DNA from: Dictyobacter vulcani
Lineage (GTDB): Bacteria > Chloroflexota > Ktedonobacteria > Ktedonobacterales > Ktedonobacteraceae
Assembly (NCBI RefSeq): GCF_008974265.1
Contig: NZ_BKZW01000002.1
Location: 992,001-1,056,000 of the forward strand
Reading direction: 5' to 3'
DNA length: 64,000 bases
Positions 36,083 through 44,553 of this stretch are shown piece by piece. The position numbers were made by a program, and so were the translations under genes. Within the stretch, counting starts at the first letter, position 1. The number at the start of each line of letters is the position of its first letter. The notes under the pieces are model-generated. The model made no database searches. It was given only the letters and a program-made list of their open reading frames with translations, and was not told the origin of the DNA.

Positions 36083-37120
36083 ATGAACTCTTCTGTACCT
36101 GGTCAGGGTGAGCAAAAGCTTCTGCCTCAAGTAATCCTTGATATGAATTATGCTTTTGCTCGTACCGCGATATTAGTTGCATCGGTACGCCTGAACCTTT
36201 TTACGTATCTTGCCGACAATGCGCTCTCTCCTGACGAACTCGCGACCCTTACTGCTACGCGGCGCGAAGCGATGGAACGGCTCTTGAAGGGCTTAGAAGC
36301 GCTCGGGCTTGTGAAAAGTGAAGGCAGCACCTATCGATTGACTCCCATTGCTGATGTATTTCTCGTAGAAGGGAAGACCTCCTATCTTGGTGGAGATACT
36401 CTGGCCATGGTCGATTATGTGCCGGCATGGTTCGAACTTGACCAGACCATGCGCACTTCTGTCCCCTATCGCGATCTCGGTGAGGCTACGACGGCAGAGG
36501 CCTTTTTTGCCCCACGTGTCGTCGATCTCTTTCCACTGGTTTTTCCAATTGCTCGCCGTACGGCCGCCGAACTTCCGCTGGGGAGGTTGCACGACACAGC
36601 GTTACATGTGCTAGACGTCGGAGCGGGGAGCGCACCCTGGAGCGCTGGTTTCGCTCAGCAGTATCCCGCTGCCCGTGTAACCGCCCTCGATCTCCCTACC
36701 GTTGTGAAACAGGGGCAGAAACACATTGCGACGCAAGGCCTGGAAGATCGATATACGTGGATTGAGGCAGATATGGAAACATTCGCGTATCCCCCTCTCT
36801 CGTATGATCTCATTCTTTGTGGCCATGTTTGCCGTTTCATCAGTGACGAACGCACGAAGGTTCTGTTCGCGAAACTAGTGCAGAGCTTGCGTCCTGGGGG
36901 AACGCTACTAATCTCGGACGTCTTTTATGCAGATGATCGTACCAGTCCGCCTCCAGCGATTACATTGGATCTTTCTATGCTCGTCAATACTCAGCAGGGG
37001 CGTATACGGACCGCAGAAGAGATCATCCACTGGTTGACTGAAGCAGGCTTGCAAGATGCACGGCGCTTTCACGTTGCGGGGCCGTTCCCGGTGGTAGTTG
37101 CACAGAGAGAGGAGATGTAA
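36083..37120 (+). CDS. SAM-dependent O-methyltransferase of the polyketide cluster
   Basis: A 345-residue methyltransferase of the polyketide/plant O-methyltransferase type. The N-terminal winged-helix dimerisation domain spans about 15-95 (LFTYLADNALSPDELATLTA, then EAMERLLKGLEALGLVKSEG and YRLTPIADVFL). The C-terminal Rossmann domain has the SAM motif VLDVGAGSAPW (177-187), acidic residue D205 region (VTALDLP), and a LRPGGTLLISDVF strand. Related enzymes (TcmO-, DnrK- or DmpM-like) methylate phenolic hydroxyls of aromatic polyketides. It is the first gene after the putative promoter, and its TAA stop overlaps the ATG of the KS-alpha gene (TAATG), so the two are translationally coupled. Confidence 0.9.
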   Translation: MNSSVPGQGEQKLLPQVILDMNYAFARTAILVASVRLNLFTYLADNALSPDELATLTATRREAMERLLKGLEALGLVKSEGSTYRLTPIADVFLVEGKTSYLGGDTLAMVDYVPAWFELDQTMRTSVPYRDLGEATTAEAFFAPRVVDLFPLVFPIARRTAAELPLGRLHDTALHVLDVGAGSAPWSAGFAQQYPAARVTALDLPTVVKQGQKHIATQGLEDRYTWIEADMETFAYPPLSYDLILCGHVCRFISDERTKVLFAKLVQSLRPGGTLLISDVFYADDRTSPPPAITLDLSMLVNTQQGRIRTAEEIIHWLTEAGLQDARRFHVAGPFPVVVAQREEM

Positions 37121-38397
37121 TGCGTCGAGTTGTTATTTCGGGCCTGGGAGTTGTTTCCCCGGTAGGGATCGGGAAAGAGGCATTCTGGCAGAATTTGCTG
37201 AATGGGGTCTCTGGGGCTGTCGCCCTTGAACGTGTGACCTGTTCCCCTCTCTTCGGGCATCATCAGTTTGGCGCACAAGTAGCTTGTGAAGTGTCAGATT
37301 TTGAGCCCGAGCGCCACCATGTACCTGCAGCCTATCATACTGCAGATCGCTTTATCCAATTCGCCTTTGAGGGGGCGCATCAGGCATTCCTGGATGCTCA
37401 GCTTGATCAGGCCGTATTGGATCACACGCGCGTTGGTGTGACGCTGGCAACCGCCATCTGTGGTACACAGACCCTTGATCTCGAGTTTACCAAAGTGACG
37501 AACGATGTCGACGATACCTATGCTACCGATAATGTCTCGCCATTTCTCTATGCTGGGGCGATGGGAAATTCCGCCGCGCTCGCGCTAGGTGCCCACTATG
37601 GGTTTCAAGGAGAGTGCGCGACGCTGTCAACAGGGTGTATCGGTGGACTCGACGCGATTGCCTATGCCTATGAGAGCATTGCCTATGGAGATCATGATGT
37701 AATGTTCGCCGGGGCTTCTGAAGCCCCGATTACCCCGATTACTATCGCAGCATTTGATATCATTAATTGCCTCTCTCACCACCCGGAGCCGGAAACCGCA
37801 TCTCGCCCGTTCAGCGTTGATCGAGATGGTTTTGTGCTCTCCGAAGGGTGCGGTATTGTCGTCCTTGAGGAGTTAGAGCACGCCCTGGCGCGCCAGGCAC
37901 CGATATATGCAGAAATCACGGGATGTGATGTTGTCGAGCATGCGATGCACATGACCGATATGTCGCCGCAGGGGCGCGACCTTGCACGAGCTATTAGCGG
38001 TGCACTGCGTCAGGCCCATCTGGAGCCTACTGATATCGACTTTGTCAATGCACACGGAACTTCTACGCCGCAAAATGATCATTTTGAGACGCTAGCGTTG
38101 AAAACATCGCTAGGCCCGCAAGCCTTCGCCGTCCCTGTGAACTCGACGAAATCGATGGTGGGCCATGCGTTAGCAGCGGCTAGCGCGGTCGAGGTTGTGG
38201 CCTGCGCGCTGAGTCTGCAGGCGCAGCAGATCCATCCCACAATCAATCTGATCAATCCAGATCCTCGGTGTGATCTGGATTATGTTTCCAATCACGCCCG
38301 GCCTCACAGCATGACGCATATGCTGACCACGGCAAGCGGCTTTTCTGGTCTCCATGCGGCTATGGTTATCGAAACCTGCCCGACGAAGGATGCATAA
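37120..38397 (+). CDS. Type II polyketide ketosynthase alpha subunit (KS-alpha)
   Basis: A 425-residue condensing enzyme of FabF/KS-alpha type. It begins MRRVVISGLGVVSPVGIGKE. The active-site cysteine is C173 in LSTGCIGGLDAIAYAYESI; the two histidines are H312 in NAHGTSTPQND and H349 in KSMVGHALAAASA, with K344 alongside. With KS-beta it would carry out repeated Claisen condensations of malonyl units on the ACP. A KS-alpha is distinguished from housekeeping FabF by the adjoining KS-beta that lacks the cysteine, the ACP and the aromatase. Its stop overlaps the KS-beta start (TAATG), giving equimolar translation of the heterodimer. Confidence 0.93.
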   Translation: MRRVVISGLGVVSPVGIGKEAFWQNLLNGVSGAVALERVTCSPLFGHHQFGAQVACEVSDFEPERHHVPAAYHTADRFIQFAFEGAHQAFLDAQLDQAVLDHTRVGVTLATAICGTQTLDLEFTKVTNDVDDTYATDNVSPFLYAGAMGNSAALALGAHYGFQGECATLSTGCIGGLDAIAYAYESIAYGDHDVMFAGASEAPITPITIAAFDIINCLSHHPEPETASRPFSVDRDGFVLSEGCGIVVLEELEHALARQAPIYAEITGCDVVEHAMHMTDMSPQGRDLARAISGALRQAHLEPTDIDFVNAHGTSTPQNDHFETLALKTSLGPQAFAVPVNSTKSMVGHALAAASAVEVVACALSLQAQQIHPTINLINPDPRCDLDYVSNHARPHSMTHMLTTASGFSGLHAAMVIETCPTKDA

Positions 38398-39661
38398 TGG
38401 CAAGAATCGTTATTACTGGTATGGGAGTGATCTCGCCCTTTGGGATTGGTTCCGAGGTTCTGTGGGAAAAGTTGATGGGAGGAGAAAGCGGATTGAAGCC
38501 GCTGAAGACCTTTGATACATCACATCTACGCTGCCGGGTTGGAGGACAATTTCTCGATTTTCGATCTGATGCCTATCTCAAATCCCGTGTAACACGGAAG
38601 ATCGATCGTTTCTCGACCTTTGGGTTGATTAGCGCCCAGCTGGCTCTACAGAATGCAGGCCTGCTGGACGCCGGGAATAAGCCCATCTGGAGTGGGCAGG
38701 AGCAGGAAAGCCATCGCATCGGCATTACGGTTGGGAACAACCTGGGTGGATGGGAGTTTGCTGAGCGAGAATTGCGCCACCTGTGGCGTTCGGGTCCACG
38801 TGAGGTCAATCCGCATATGGCGATGGCCTGGTTTCCTGCCGCTGTGCAGGGGAATCTCTCTATTTATTTTGGTATCAAAGGTATCGGGCGTACATTCCTC
38901 AGTGATCGAGCGAGCGGGGCCCTGGCGCTCATCCACGCTGCTGAGTGCCTCCAGCGTGGGCGAGCTGATATTATGATCGCTGGAGGAACTGAGGCGCCAT
39001 TTTCTGCCTATGCTGCGCTTTGCTATGAAACCTCCGGGTTGATGTCAACGCAGTCGGAAACACTGTCGACCAGGGCGTATCGACCGTTTGATCGGGAACA
39101 TAATGGATTGGTCGCGGGTGAAGGATCAGCCTTCTTTGTGCTCGAACGCGCAGATGATGCGCAGAAGCGCGGAGCCCCTGTGCTTGCCGAGATTGCCGGT
39201 TGGGCTTCAACCAATGATGGATATGATGCTGTGAAACCTGCCCCGATGGCGAGCGTTATGCGGCAGCAATGACAGGCGCTCTGCAGAAGGCCAACGTACA
39301 GGCCGAAGCGTTGGACTGCCTTTTCGCGGCAGGTTCGGCGGTCCCTGACGAAGATGTCTCGGAGACGCGTGCAATTCACCTGGCGCTGGGCGAGGCGGCT
39401 ATGCAGGTCCCAATCGCGATTCCTAAGGCAGCCTTTGGTAACCTATTTGGCGCAGCTTTTCCCGTAGATATGGCGGTTGCACTGCTCGCGATGCAACAGG
39501 GGATGATCCCCTCGACCCCGCATCTCGATCAGCTAGCCCCAGGTTGTGACCTTGATTATGTGTGTCAGCCTCGCCCCACCGATTCGTTTGACCACTGCCT
39601 GCTCAACGCACGCGGTATCGGTGGAGCGAATGCCTCCATGGTCCTGCAAAAGTGGGTCTAG
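38397..39661 (+). pseudogene. Ketosynthase beta subunit / chain length factor (KS-beta), frameshifted as read
   Basis: The frame opens MARIVITGMGVISPFGIGSE and keeps the condensing-enzyme fold (EAPFSAYAALCYETSGLMST, YRPFDREHNGLVAGEGSAFF). At the cysteine position it has SDRASGALAL, with alanine (A172) in place of cysteine, and the first histidine motif is replaced (AAGSAVPDEDVSETRAIHLA). The loss of both marks a chain length factor, which sets chain length and does not condense. The open frame stops at 39272. Adding one C to the CCCC run near 39242 gives KPAPDGERYAAAMTGALQKA and runs through to 39661, about 421 residues in all, the normal size. I regard the break as a probable sequence error. 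Confidence 0.88.
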
Positions 39662-39748
39662 CGTGAGCGGGGCAGGCACTATTTCGGTGAGTTTTACCTG
39701 GCTATTTGTCTGGTAGGTGATCAGTTGTTTGTAAAGGAGATACCTCAT

Positions 39749-40021
39749 ATGGTGAATGATGCTCTTCAAGAAACTATTTATCCTCGCGTGGTAGCGATTC
39801 TTCGCTGTCAGGTAGACGAAGACGATGAGATCAGATCAGATACGGATCTGTTGACAGACCTTGGCATTGATTCAATTGGGCAGGTCGAAATATGCCTTGC
39901 TCTGGAAAAAGAGTTTGGCCTGCGATTTTCTATTGCCGAACTACGGGTATGTACGACGGTAGATGAGGTTGTTCAGCTGGTCGTACATACGATAGCAGGA
40001 AAAGAGGCCGCAAGCAAATGA
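39749..40021 (+). CDS. Acyl carrier protein of the type II polyketide synthase
   Basis: A 90-residue four-helix carrier protein. The phosphopantetheine attachment serine is S42 in LTDLGIDSIGQVEICLALEK; DSI replaces the usual DSL but the serine and following helix are kept. It carries the growing poly-beta-ketone between KS-alpha/KS-beta, cyclase and tailoring enzymes. The ATG at 39749 follows AAAGGAGAT. It lies 87 bases after KS-beta, and its TGA overlaps the ATG of the metallo-beta-lactamase-fold gene (ATGA). No phosphopantetheinyl transferase or malonyl-CoA:ACP transacylase gene is in the window, so those must come from elsewhere. Confidence 0.93.
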   Translation: MVNDALQETIYPRVVAILRCQVDEDDEIRSDTDLLTDLGIDSIGQVEICLALEKEFGLRFSIAELRVCTTVDEVVQLVVHTIAGKEAASK

Positions 40022-40893
40022 GTGTGTGGCCTGAACAAAAGACGCATGAAATAGCCGATGGTATCTTTGCCGTTATCCACGGCGATGGTCAGATGGGTGT
40101 TTCCAATGCGTCTTTTATCATTGAGCGGGGCAGTGCCCTGGTGGTCGATACGATGACCTTTCCAGAAATGGCCATGCAGATGGCCCAGGAGATTGTCCAC
40201 AGGGGCGCCTCTGTGGAGAGCGTGATAAACACCCACCACCATGTAGACCACGTAGGAGGGAACATAGTTTTCTCCCATGCCCGTATCCTGGCGCATCCAC
40301 GCTCAATTCAGGCGGGGCAACAGCTGGGCCTGCCGGTCTCCATCTACGATCATTTGATGCCGCGCTTTAAGGGACGCTTCGCGGAACTGGAACTGGTGCA
40401 GCCAGTGCCTCTGCCAGAGCATCAGGCCGTACCACGGGGCGGCCAGATTCTTACCTTTTCGCCAGCGCATACAGCGACTGATCTTGCTGTCTGGTTCCCG
40501 GAATCGCGTGTCCTGCTTACAGGAGACATTGGTTTCAAGGGCGTTATTCCACTTGCCCTCAATGGCCTGGTTTCGGGCTGGATCGAGGCCTTGAATGCAC
40601 TCATTGCCCTTGAACCAGTTGTGGTCGTACCTGGCCATGGTGCTCTCGGTACATGTGACGATCTGATCGTCCTGCGTGATTATTTTCTGTCCGTTGAGCG
40701 GTTGGGACGTGAGGCAGTACGCTCTGGTCAATCTTTGCGCGATGCGCTGGCCGCTTTTGATCCCGGTCCCCTGACAGGATGGCTTGAGTCTGAACGCCAT
40801 GCCATTAATCTGGAGCGGGCCATGAAAGAAGCGCGAGGTGAGATTAATCGCACGAACCTTGCGGCTGCGCTGCTCAGTCGTCCGCTTGGCTGA
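40018..40893 (+). CDS. Metallo-beta-lactamase-fold hydrolase or cyclase of the polyketide cluster
   Basis: A 291-residue protein with the zinc motif THHHVDHVGGN (H73, H75, D77, H78), AHTATDLAVWFPESRVLLTGD (H and D ligands) and VVVPGHGALG (last histidine). The complete ligand set predicts a dinuclear metal site. In aromatic polyketide pathways such folds act as second-ring cyclases (ActIV type) or as product-releasing thioesterases in fungal non-reducing PKS. Coupling to the ACP gene by an ATGA overlap suggests it acts on ACP-bound chains. General MBL hydrolase activity remains possible. Confidence 0.85.
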   Translation: MSVWPEQKTHEIADGIFAVIHGDGQMGVSNASFIIERGSALVVDTMTFPEMAMQMAQEIVHRGASVESVINTHHHVDHVGGNIVFSHARILAHPRSIQAGQQLGLPVSIYDHLMPRFKGRFAELELVQPVPLPEHQAVPRGGQILTFSPAHTATDLAVWFPESRVLLTGDIGFKGVIPLALNGLVSGWIEALNALIALEPVVVVPGHGALGTCDDLIVLRDYFLSVERLGREAVRSGQSLRDALAAFDPGPLTGWLESERHAINLERAMKEARGEINRTNLAAALLSRPLG

Positions 40894-41007
40894 TCTTGTA
40901 ATATGCCGGTTACTTACTCTCATGGTGGGAATACAGCTGGCATGGACTATGCAGTTGTTTCCTATGGTTTTTGATGAAATATTTTTTTTATAGATTGGAG
41001 AAAGATG

Positions 41008-41463
41008 ATGCCTCAAGCACAAGCATCTATTGTCATTGCCCGCGACCCAGATCGAATTTTTGCTATAACCAACGATATTGCACGTTGGCCAGAACTCTTT
41101 AAGGAATACCGTGGGGCCAGGGTGCTCTCTTTTGAACGTGATGGTCGTTTTGCCAGGATCGAGTTTGAGCTGACGAATGAAGAGGGTGAAACCTGGCAGT
41201 CGTGGCGCATTTTGGATTATGCAAAGCGAGAAGCCATCGCCCAGCGTGGCAATCCCAAGTTTCCTTTTTTCTACATGCATCTGACCTGGACCTATCAGCC
41301 GGTTGATGGAGGCGTTCTCATGACCTGGATTCAGGATTTTGAGATGGATCCAAAGGCGCCAGTGAGCAATGAACAGGTGCTCAAGCGAATGACCAACCAT
41401 ATGCAGAGCAATCAGGAACATTTCAAAGCGATTCTTGAAGCGATGCCCGAAACGGCCTTGTAA
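41008..41463 (+). CDS. Polyketide aromatase/cyclase (TcmN/WhiE-VI type, SRPBCC fold)
   Basis: A 151-residue START/SRPBCC protein (152 if the preceding ATG at 41005 is used). Diagnostic segments are IVIARDPDRIFAITNDIARW (strand and helix over the cavity), WPELFKEYRGARVL, ETWQSWRILDY, and GGVLMTWIQDFEMDPKAPVS near the end; the last resembles the family pattern MTWxQDFxMxPxAPV closely. Such enzymes fold the nascent poly-beta-ketone and aromatise its first ring. The single domain lacks the methyltransferase half of TcmN. GGAGAAAG precedes the start. It lies 111 bases downstream of the MBL gene in the same direction. Confidence 0.9.
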   Translation: MPQAQASIVIARDPDRIFAITNDIARWPELFKEYRGARVLSFERDGRFARIEFELTNEEGETWQSWRILDYAKREAIAQRGNPKFPFFYMHLTWTYQPVDGGVLMTWIQDFEMDPKAPVSNEQVLKRMTNHMQSNQEHFKAILEAMPETAL

Positions 41464-41548
41464 GCTTTTAGTTGTAAAGAAAAAGAGCTGATTCCTGACC
41501 AGGCAAAAACAGGCAAGTTTCCCAATTCCAGCAAAGGAAAAGCAAACG

Positions 41549-41923
41549 ATGAGTGACGAAAAAGATACTGTTCGTGGAACGACGATTCTCGAAAATCAGC
41601 CGATCTGTACTATGATCAATACGCTGACGGTCAAGCCTGAAAACCAGCAGGCCCTGATGGATTACCTGAAGGCAATGACAGAAGAAGCTGTGGTAACAGC
41701 CCCTGGTTTCATCAGCGCTAACTTCCATGTAAGTAAAGATGGGACACGCATCATTAACTATGCACAATGGCGCAGCCTTGAGGATCTCCAGGCAATGCTG
41801 GCGAAGAACCCACATCATGTGAAGCGCTGTAATGAACTCTCCGAGAACATTGAATTTCGCGCGGACCTCGTGGTGGCGTATTGCGCGCACCCGAATGAAG
41901 CTCGGGTTCAGGAAAGGGTGTAG
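41549..41923 (+). CDS. Antibiotic biosynthesis monooxygenase (ABM) family protein
   Basis: A 124-residue ferredoxin-like alpha/beta protein of the ABM family. It shows INTLTVKPENQQALMDYLKA (strand and helix), a middle APGFISANFHVSKDGTRIIN strand pair and NYAQWRSLEDLQAML. These match the TcmH / ActVA-Orf6 group of cofactor-free oxygenases that oxidise an anthrone-type carbon to a quinone. The catalytic residues cannot be confirmed by eye. Its place directly after the cyclase fits a quinone-forming tailoring role. A purine-rich GCAAAGGAAAAG stretch lies upstream of the ATG at 41549. Confidence 0.82.
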   Translation: MSDEKDTVRGTTILENQPICTMINTLTVKPENQQALMDYLKAMTEEAVVTAPGFISANFHVSKDGTRIINYAQWRSLEDLQAMLAKNPHHVKRCNELSENIEFRADLVVAYCAHPNEARVQERV

Positions 41924-42063
41924 TCCCTGTCTTGCAGGTGTCCCGGCTATTCTAGGGTAGCAAAAACCTGTGGAGTACATTGATATTTGAATGAAACCGT
42001 CTATGGACAGCAATGGTTCGTAGGCGGTTTCGCCATGTATCTTGCGTACCTTGAGCGTGTCAC

Positions 42064-42241
42064 TAGTACTCTGTCAGATATCATGTGATGGGGAGGCGGG
42101 GATGCAAGCGAGCATGCCGGGGGCATGATCAAGCGGCGAGCCCCTTGACTGGGGGATCGGGGGCTGTGTCCCCGACATCTCCTCCCTCCCGCCCGCGTAG
42201 CGGGCGCACAACTCATCAAATGAAGTTTGACAAAGTATTAG
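42064..42241. mobile_element. R2 non-autonomous element, copy 1
   Basis: A 178-bp element. The ends TAGTACTCTGTCAGATATCA and, inverted, TAATACTTTGTCAAACTTCA match at most positions. The GC-rich middle is almost identical to the copy at 54716-54893. TA at both extremities suggests TA-directed insertion as in IS630/Tc1-type elements. It sits between the ABM gene and the CocE-like gene and has no coding frame. Confidence 0.87.
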
Positions 42242-42288
42242 CTATTTTGTGGGAAGAGTTGTGTGAGCTCTTCCCTTGAGGAGAATAT

Positions 42289-44100
42289 ATGGTTAGTACT
42301 GAGAAGGGAAAGGCCGCGAAACCTTCCCCATTACGCGTGCCTCCACGTGCCAAACTTACAGGCGAACAATTCGCGGGAAACTGGAGGCCCAGGAAAGTCT
42401 CTCAACCGGTGTACAGCATCCTCTTCATCCCTGATATTTCCATCCCTTTACCTGACGGCACTATTTTGAAAGGAGACCTCTACCGACCTGATGCAGATGA
42501 GGCTTTTCCTGTCCTGCTGGCCTGGTCAGGTTACACGAAAGAATTGCAGAATACCGGTCTTCCTCTCCCCATCAACGAAGTGGGCCAGGTCAGCTATGTT
42601 GTATCTCGAGGCTATTGCCACCTGACGGTGAATGCGCGGGGCACTGGAAAATCGAGTGGTCAGCACATGATGCATTTTTCTCCCCAGGAGCAGAAAGACG
42701 TGGCGGATACCATTGAGTGGGCGGCGACGCAATCCTGGTCCAATGGGAATGTGGGTATGATTGGCATGTCCTATTTTGCCGCCATCCAGTACCTGGCGGC
42801 GGCCCAGCAACCGCCGCACCTCAAGGCGATTTTTCCCTATCTAGGATTTACTGACCTGTATCGCCATTTTGCCTATCATGGTGGGGCATTTCATTCGGGC
42901 TTCTTTGCCCCATACTATACATTTGTGGGATCTACGCAAAAAGTTTCCGTTCCCCCTGTACTCCGCCACCTTGGGAGCTATCTTCTCAACCGAAATTGGA
43001 TCCAAAAGAAAATTACAGGCTTTTTTTTTAAGAACGAAGAAAAGATGCCGCAGCAGATGCATCCAGATGGTGAATGGATGCGTGATTTCGCGCAACTTGC
43101 ATTTGATGAGCTGTACGATGGACCATTTTACCGGGAAAAGTCAGCCTGGCCGGTGCTGGATCGCATTCAGGTTCCTGTGTGCATTGGGACCAATTGGGCG
43201 AATCCCGGGATCCATGCACGGGGGGCGTTTCAGGCCTGGCACGGTATCGATGCTCCCAAAAAGCTGTTTATCGGGCCTCCTGATCCCAGATGGCCATGGT
43301 CGAACTATCATGGTGAATTGCTGGCCTGGTATGATTACTATCTCAAAGGCATAGATACGGGAATCGACGAACAGCCCGCTGTACGCTACTGGCTGCAAGG
43401 GGCCGATTGCTGGAAAAGCGCCTCCGATTGGCCAATCCCAGAAACAACTACGCAACGGTTCTACTTACACACACGTGCAGAACGCAGTGAGGATCTCCAT
43501 GTGTTGCAACGGGAGCTTCCCACACAACCGACATCGCTCCAATTTGCTGCTATTCCACGAGGCATGAATTATCCGAAAGAATTAGAGAAGTATACCGCCC
43601 AGCATGTGACCTACCTTAGCGACCCATTCGTTGCGGACACAGAGATCACTGGTCCGATAAAGCTCCAGTTGACTCTCTCTTCTACGGCGCTTGATACACA
43701 TGTGATTGCGCGCTTGAGTGATGTCTCCCCTGAAGGTAGTGTGCGCTTGCTTTCCTTTGGTTGGCTGCAAGCATCCCACCGTAAGATTGACGAACAACTC
43801 TCACGGCTGGATGAAGTTATACATGAGCACCAATACCCAGAGCCGTTGAAGCCGGGGAGTCCCGTTAGCCTTTGTTTCAGCCTGACGCCTACAGCTAACC
43901 TTTTCAAGACGAATCATCGTCTGAGACTCGAGATTGGGAGTCGACCCGACCTCCTGAAAGCGACAGTGTTTGACAACTTTATCTACTTCCCATATGAAGC
44001 ACCTCCATATCTGGCGAGAAACACCATTTTTCATGGTGAAGCATCGGCCTCGTATCTTGAAATCGCAGTTCGGGATATGCAGGAGCACGCTTCTCTCTAG
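42289..44100 (+). CDS. CocE/NonD-family alpha/beta hydrolase (X-Pro dipeptidyl-peptidase S15 type)
   Basis: A 603-residue two-domain enzyme. The N-terminal alpha/beta-hydrolase domain has LPDGTILKGDLYRPDADEAF, the oxyanion strand LLAWSGYTKE, VSRGYCHLTVNARGTGKSSG and the nucleophile elbow GNVGMIGMSYFAAIQYLAA (serine near 161). The C-terminal jelly-roll domain (about 390-600) has YLSDPFVADTEITGPIKLQL. Relatives cleave acyl esters or amides (cocaine esterase, alpha-amino-acid ester hydrolases). At the end of the cluster it could hydrolyse an ester or release a product, but that is only inferred from position; the R2 copy separates it from the ABM gene. GAGGAG precedes the ATG. Confidence 0.87.
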   Translation: MVSTEKGKAAKPSPLRVPPRAKLTGEQFAGNWRPRKVSQPVYSILFIPDISIPLPDGTILKGDLYRPDADEAFPVLLAWSGYTKELQNTGLPLPINEVGQVSYVVSRGYCHLTVNARGTGKSSGQHMMHFSPQEQKDVADTIEWAATQSWSNGNVGMIGMSYFAAIQYLAAAQQPPHLKAIFPYLGFTDLYRHFAYHGGAFHSGFFAPYYTFVGSTQKVSVPPVLRHLGSYLLNRNWIQKKITGFFFKNEEKMPQQMHPDGEWMRDFAQLAFDELYDGPFYREKSAWPVLDRIQVPVCIGTNWANPGIHARGAFQAWHGIDAPKKLFIGPPDPRWPWSNYHGELLAWYDYYLKGIDTGIDEQPAVRYWLQGADCWKSASDWPIPETTTQRFYLHTRAERSEDLHVLQRELPTQPTSLQFAAIPRGMNYPKELEKYTAQHVTYLSDPFVADTEITGPIKLQLTLSSTALDTHVIARLSDVSPEGSVRLLSFGWLQASHRKIDEQLSRLDEVIHEHQYPEPLKPGSPVSLCFSLTPTANLFKTNHRLRLEIGSRPDLLKATVFDNFIYFPYEAPPYLARNTIFHGEASASYLEIAVRDMQEHASL

Positions 44101-44165
44101 CTTGTGCTGTGCGACTCCAAAAGTCCGCATCAACAAAGATCTGCAATAGGAAATGATTTGTCTTG

Positions 44166-44213
44166 AGATGCGATCTCTTACGGTACTGGCTGGTGCCGTA
44201 AGAGATCGCATCT
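44166..44213 (+). terminator. Terminator after the polyketide cluster
   Basis: AGATGCGATCTCTTACGG (44166-44183) pairs perfectly with 44196-44213, and three more pairs close the loop. A TTTTCTTTG stretch follows about 8 bases later. It lies 66 bases after the CocE-like stop. The rest of the gap to 44553 shows no gene and no thiamine riboswitch pattern. Confidence 0.78.
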
Positions 44214-44553
44214 GTCGTGCTTTTCTTTGTGGCGCTATTCTGATACAGAACTGACCACCAGTTTTCTGGGTTTTTATGCCGATTTTCTGTTGTTGACATA
44301 CCTCTGGGTTTCCTCCTGGGCGGCGGTCTTGCTGATTGATTTCTTTATTTTGTGTCGTGGCACCTGTGTTGTGGATTACCTGACGAGGGGGCGTGGTGGC
44401 CTCTACTGGTATCATAGTGGCTTTTTCTGACGTGCTGTAATTGCATGGTTGCATGGTTGTAATGCACCTGTGAACGCAGTCTGAGCGTGGAAAGCTTCCA
44501 TAATAGGTGTTGTGTATTGTATAAATAAAGAAGACAGATACAAGGAGCCTGAT

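Noticed and set aside
40303-41421. A 372-codon reverse frame across the MBL and cyclase genes
   Set aside because: It is antisense to two genes with clear catalytic motifs and shows no coding features.
44230-44553. Possible thiamine riboswitch before thiD
   Set aside because: The conserved CUGAGA and the ACCUGAUCUGGAUAAUGCCAG-type segments are absent from the leader.
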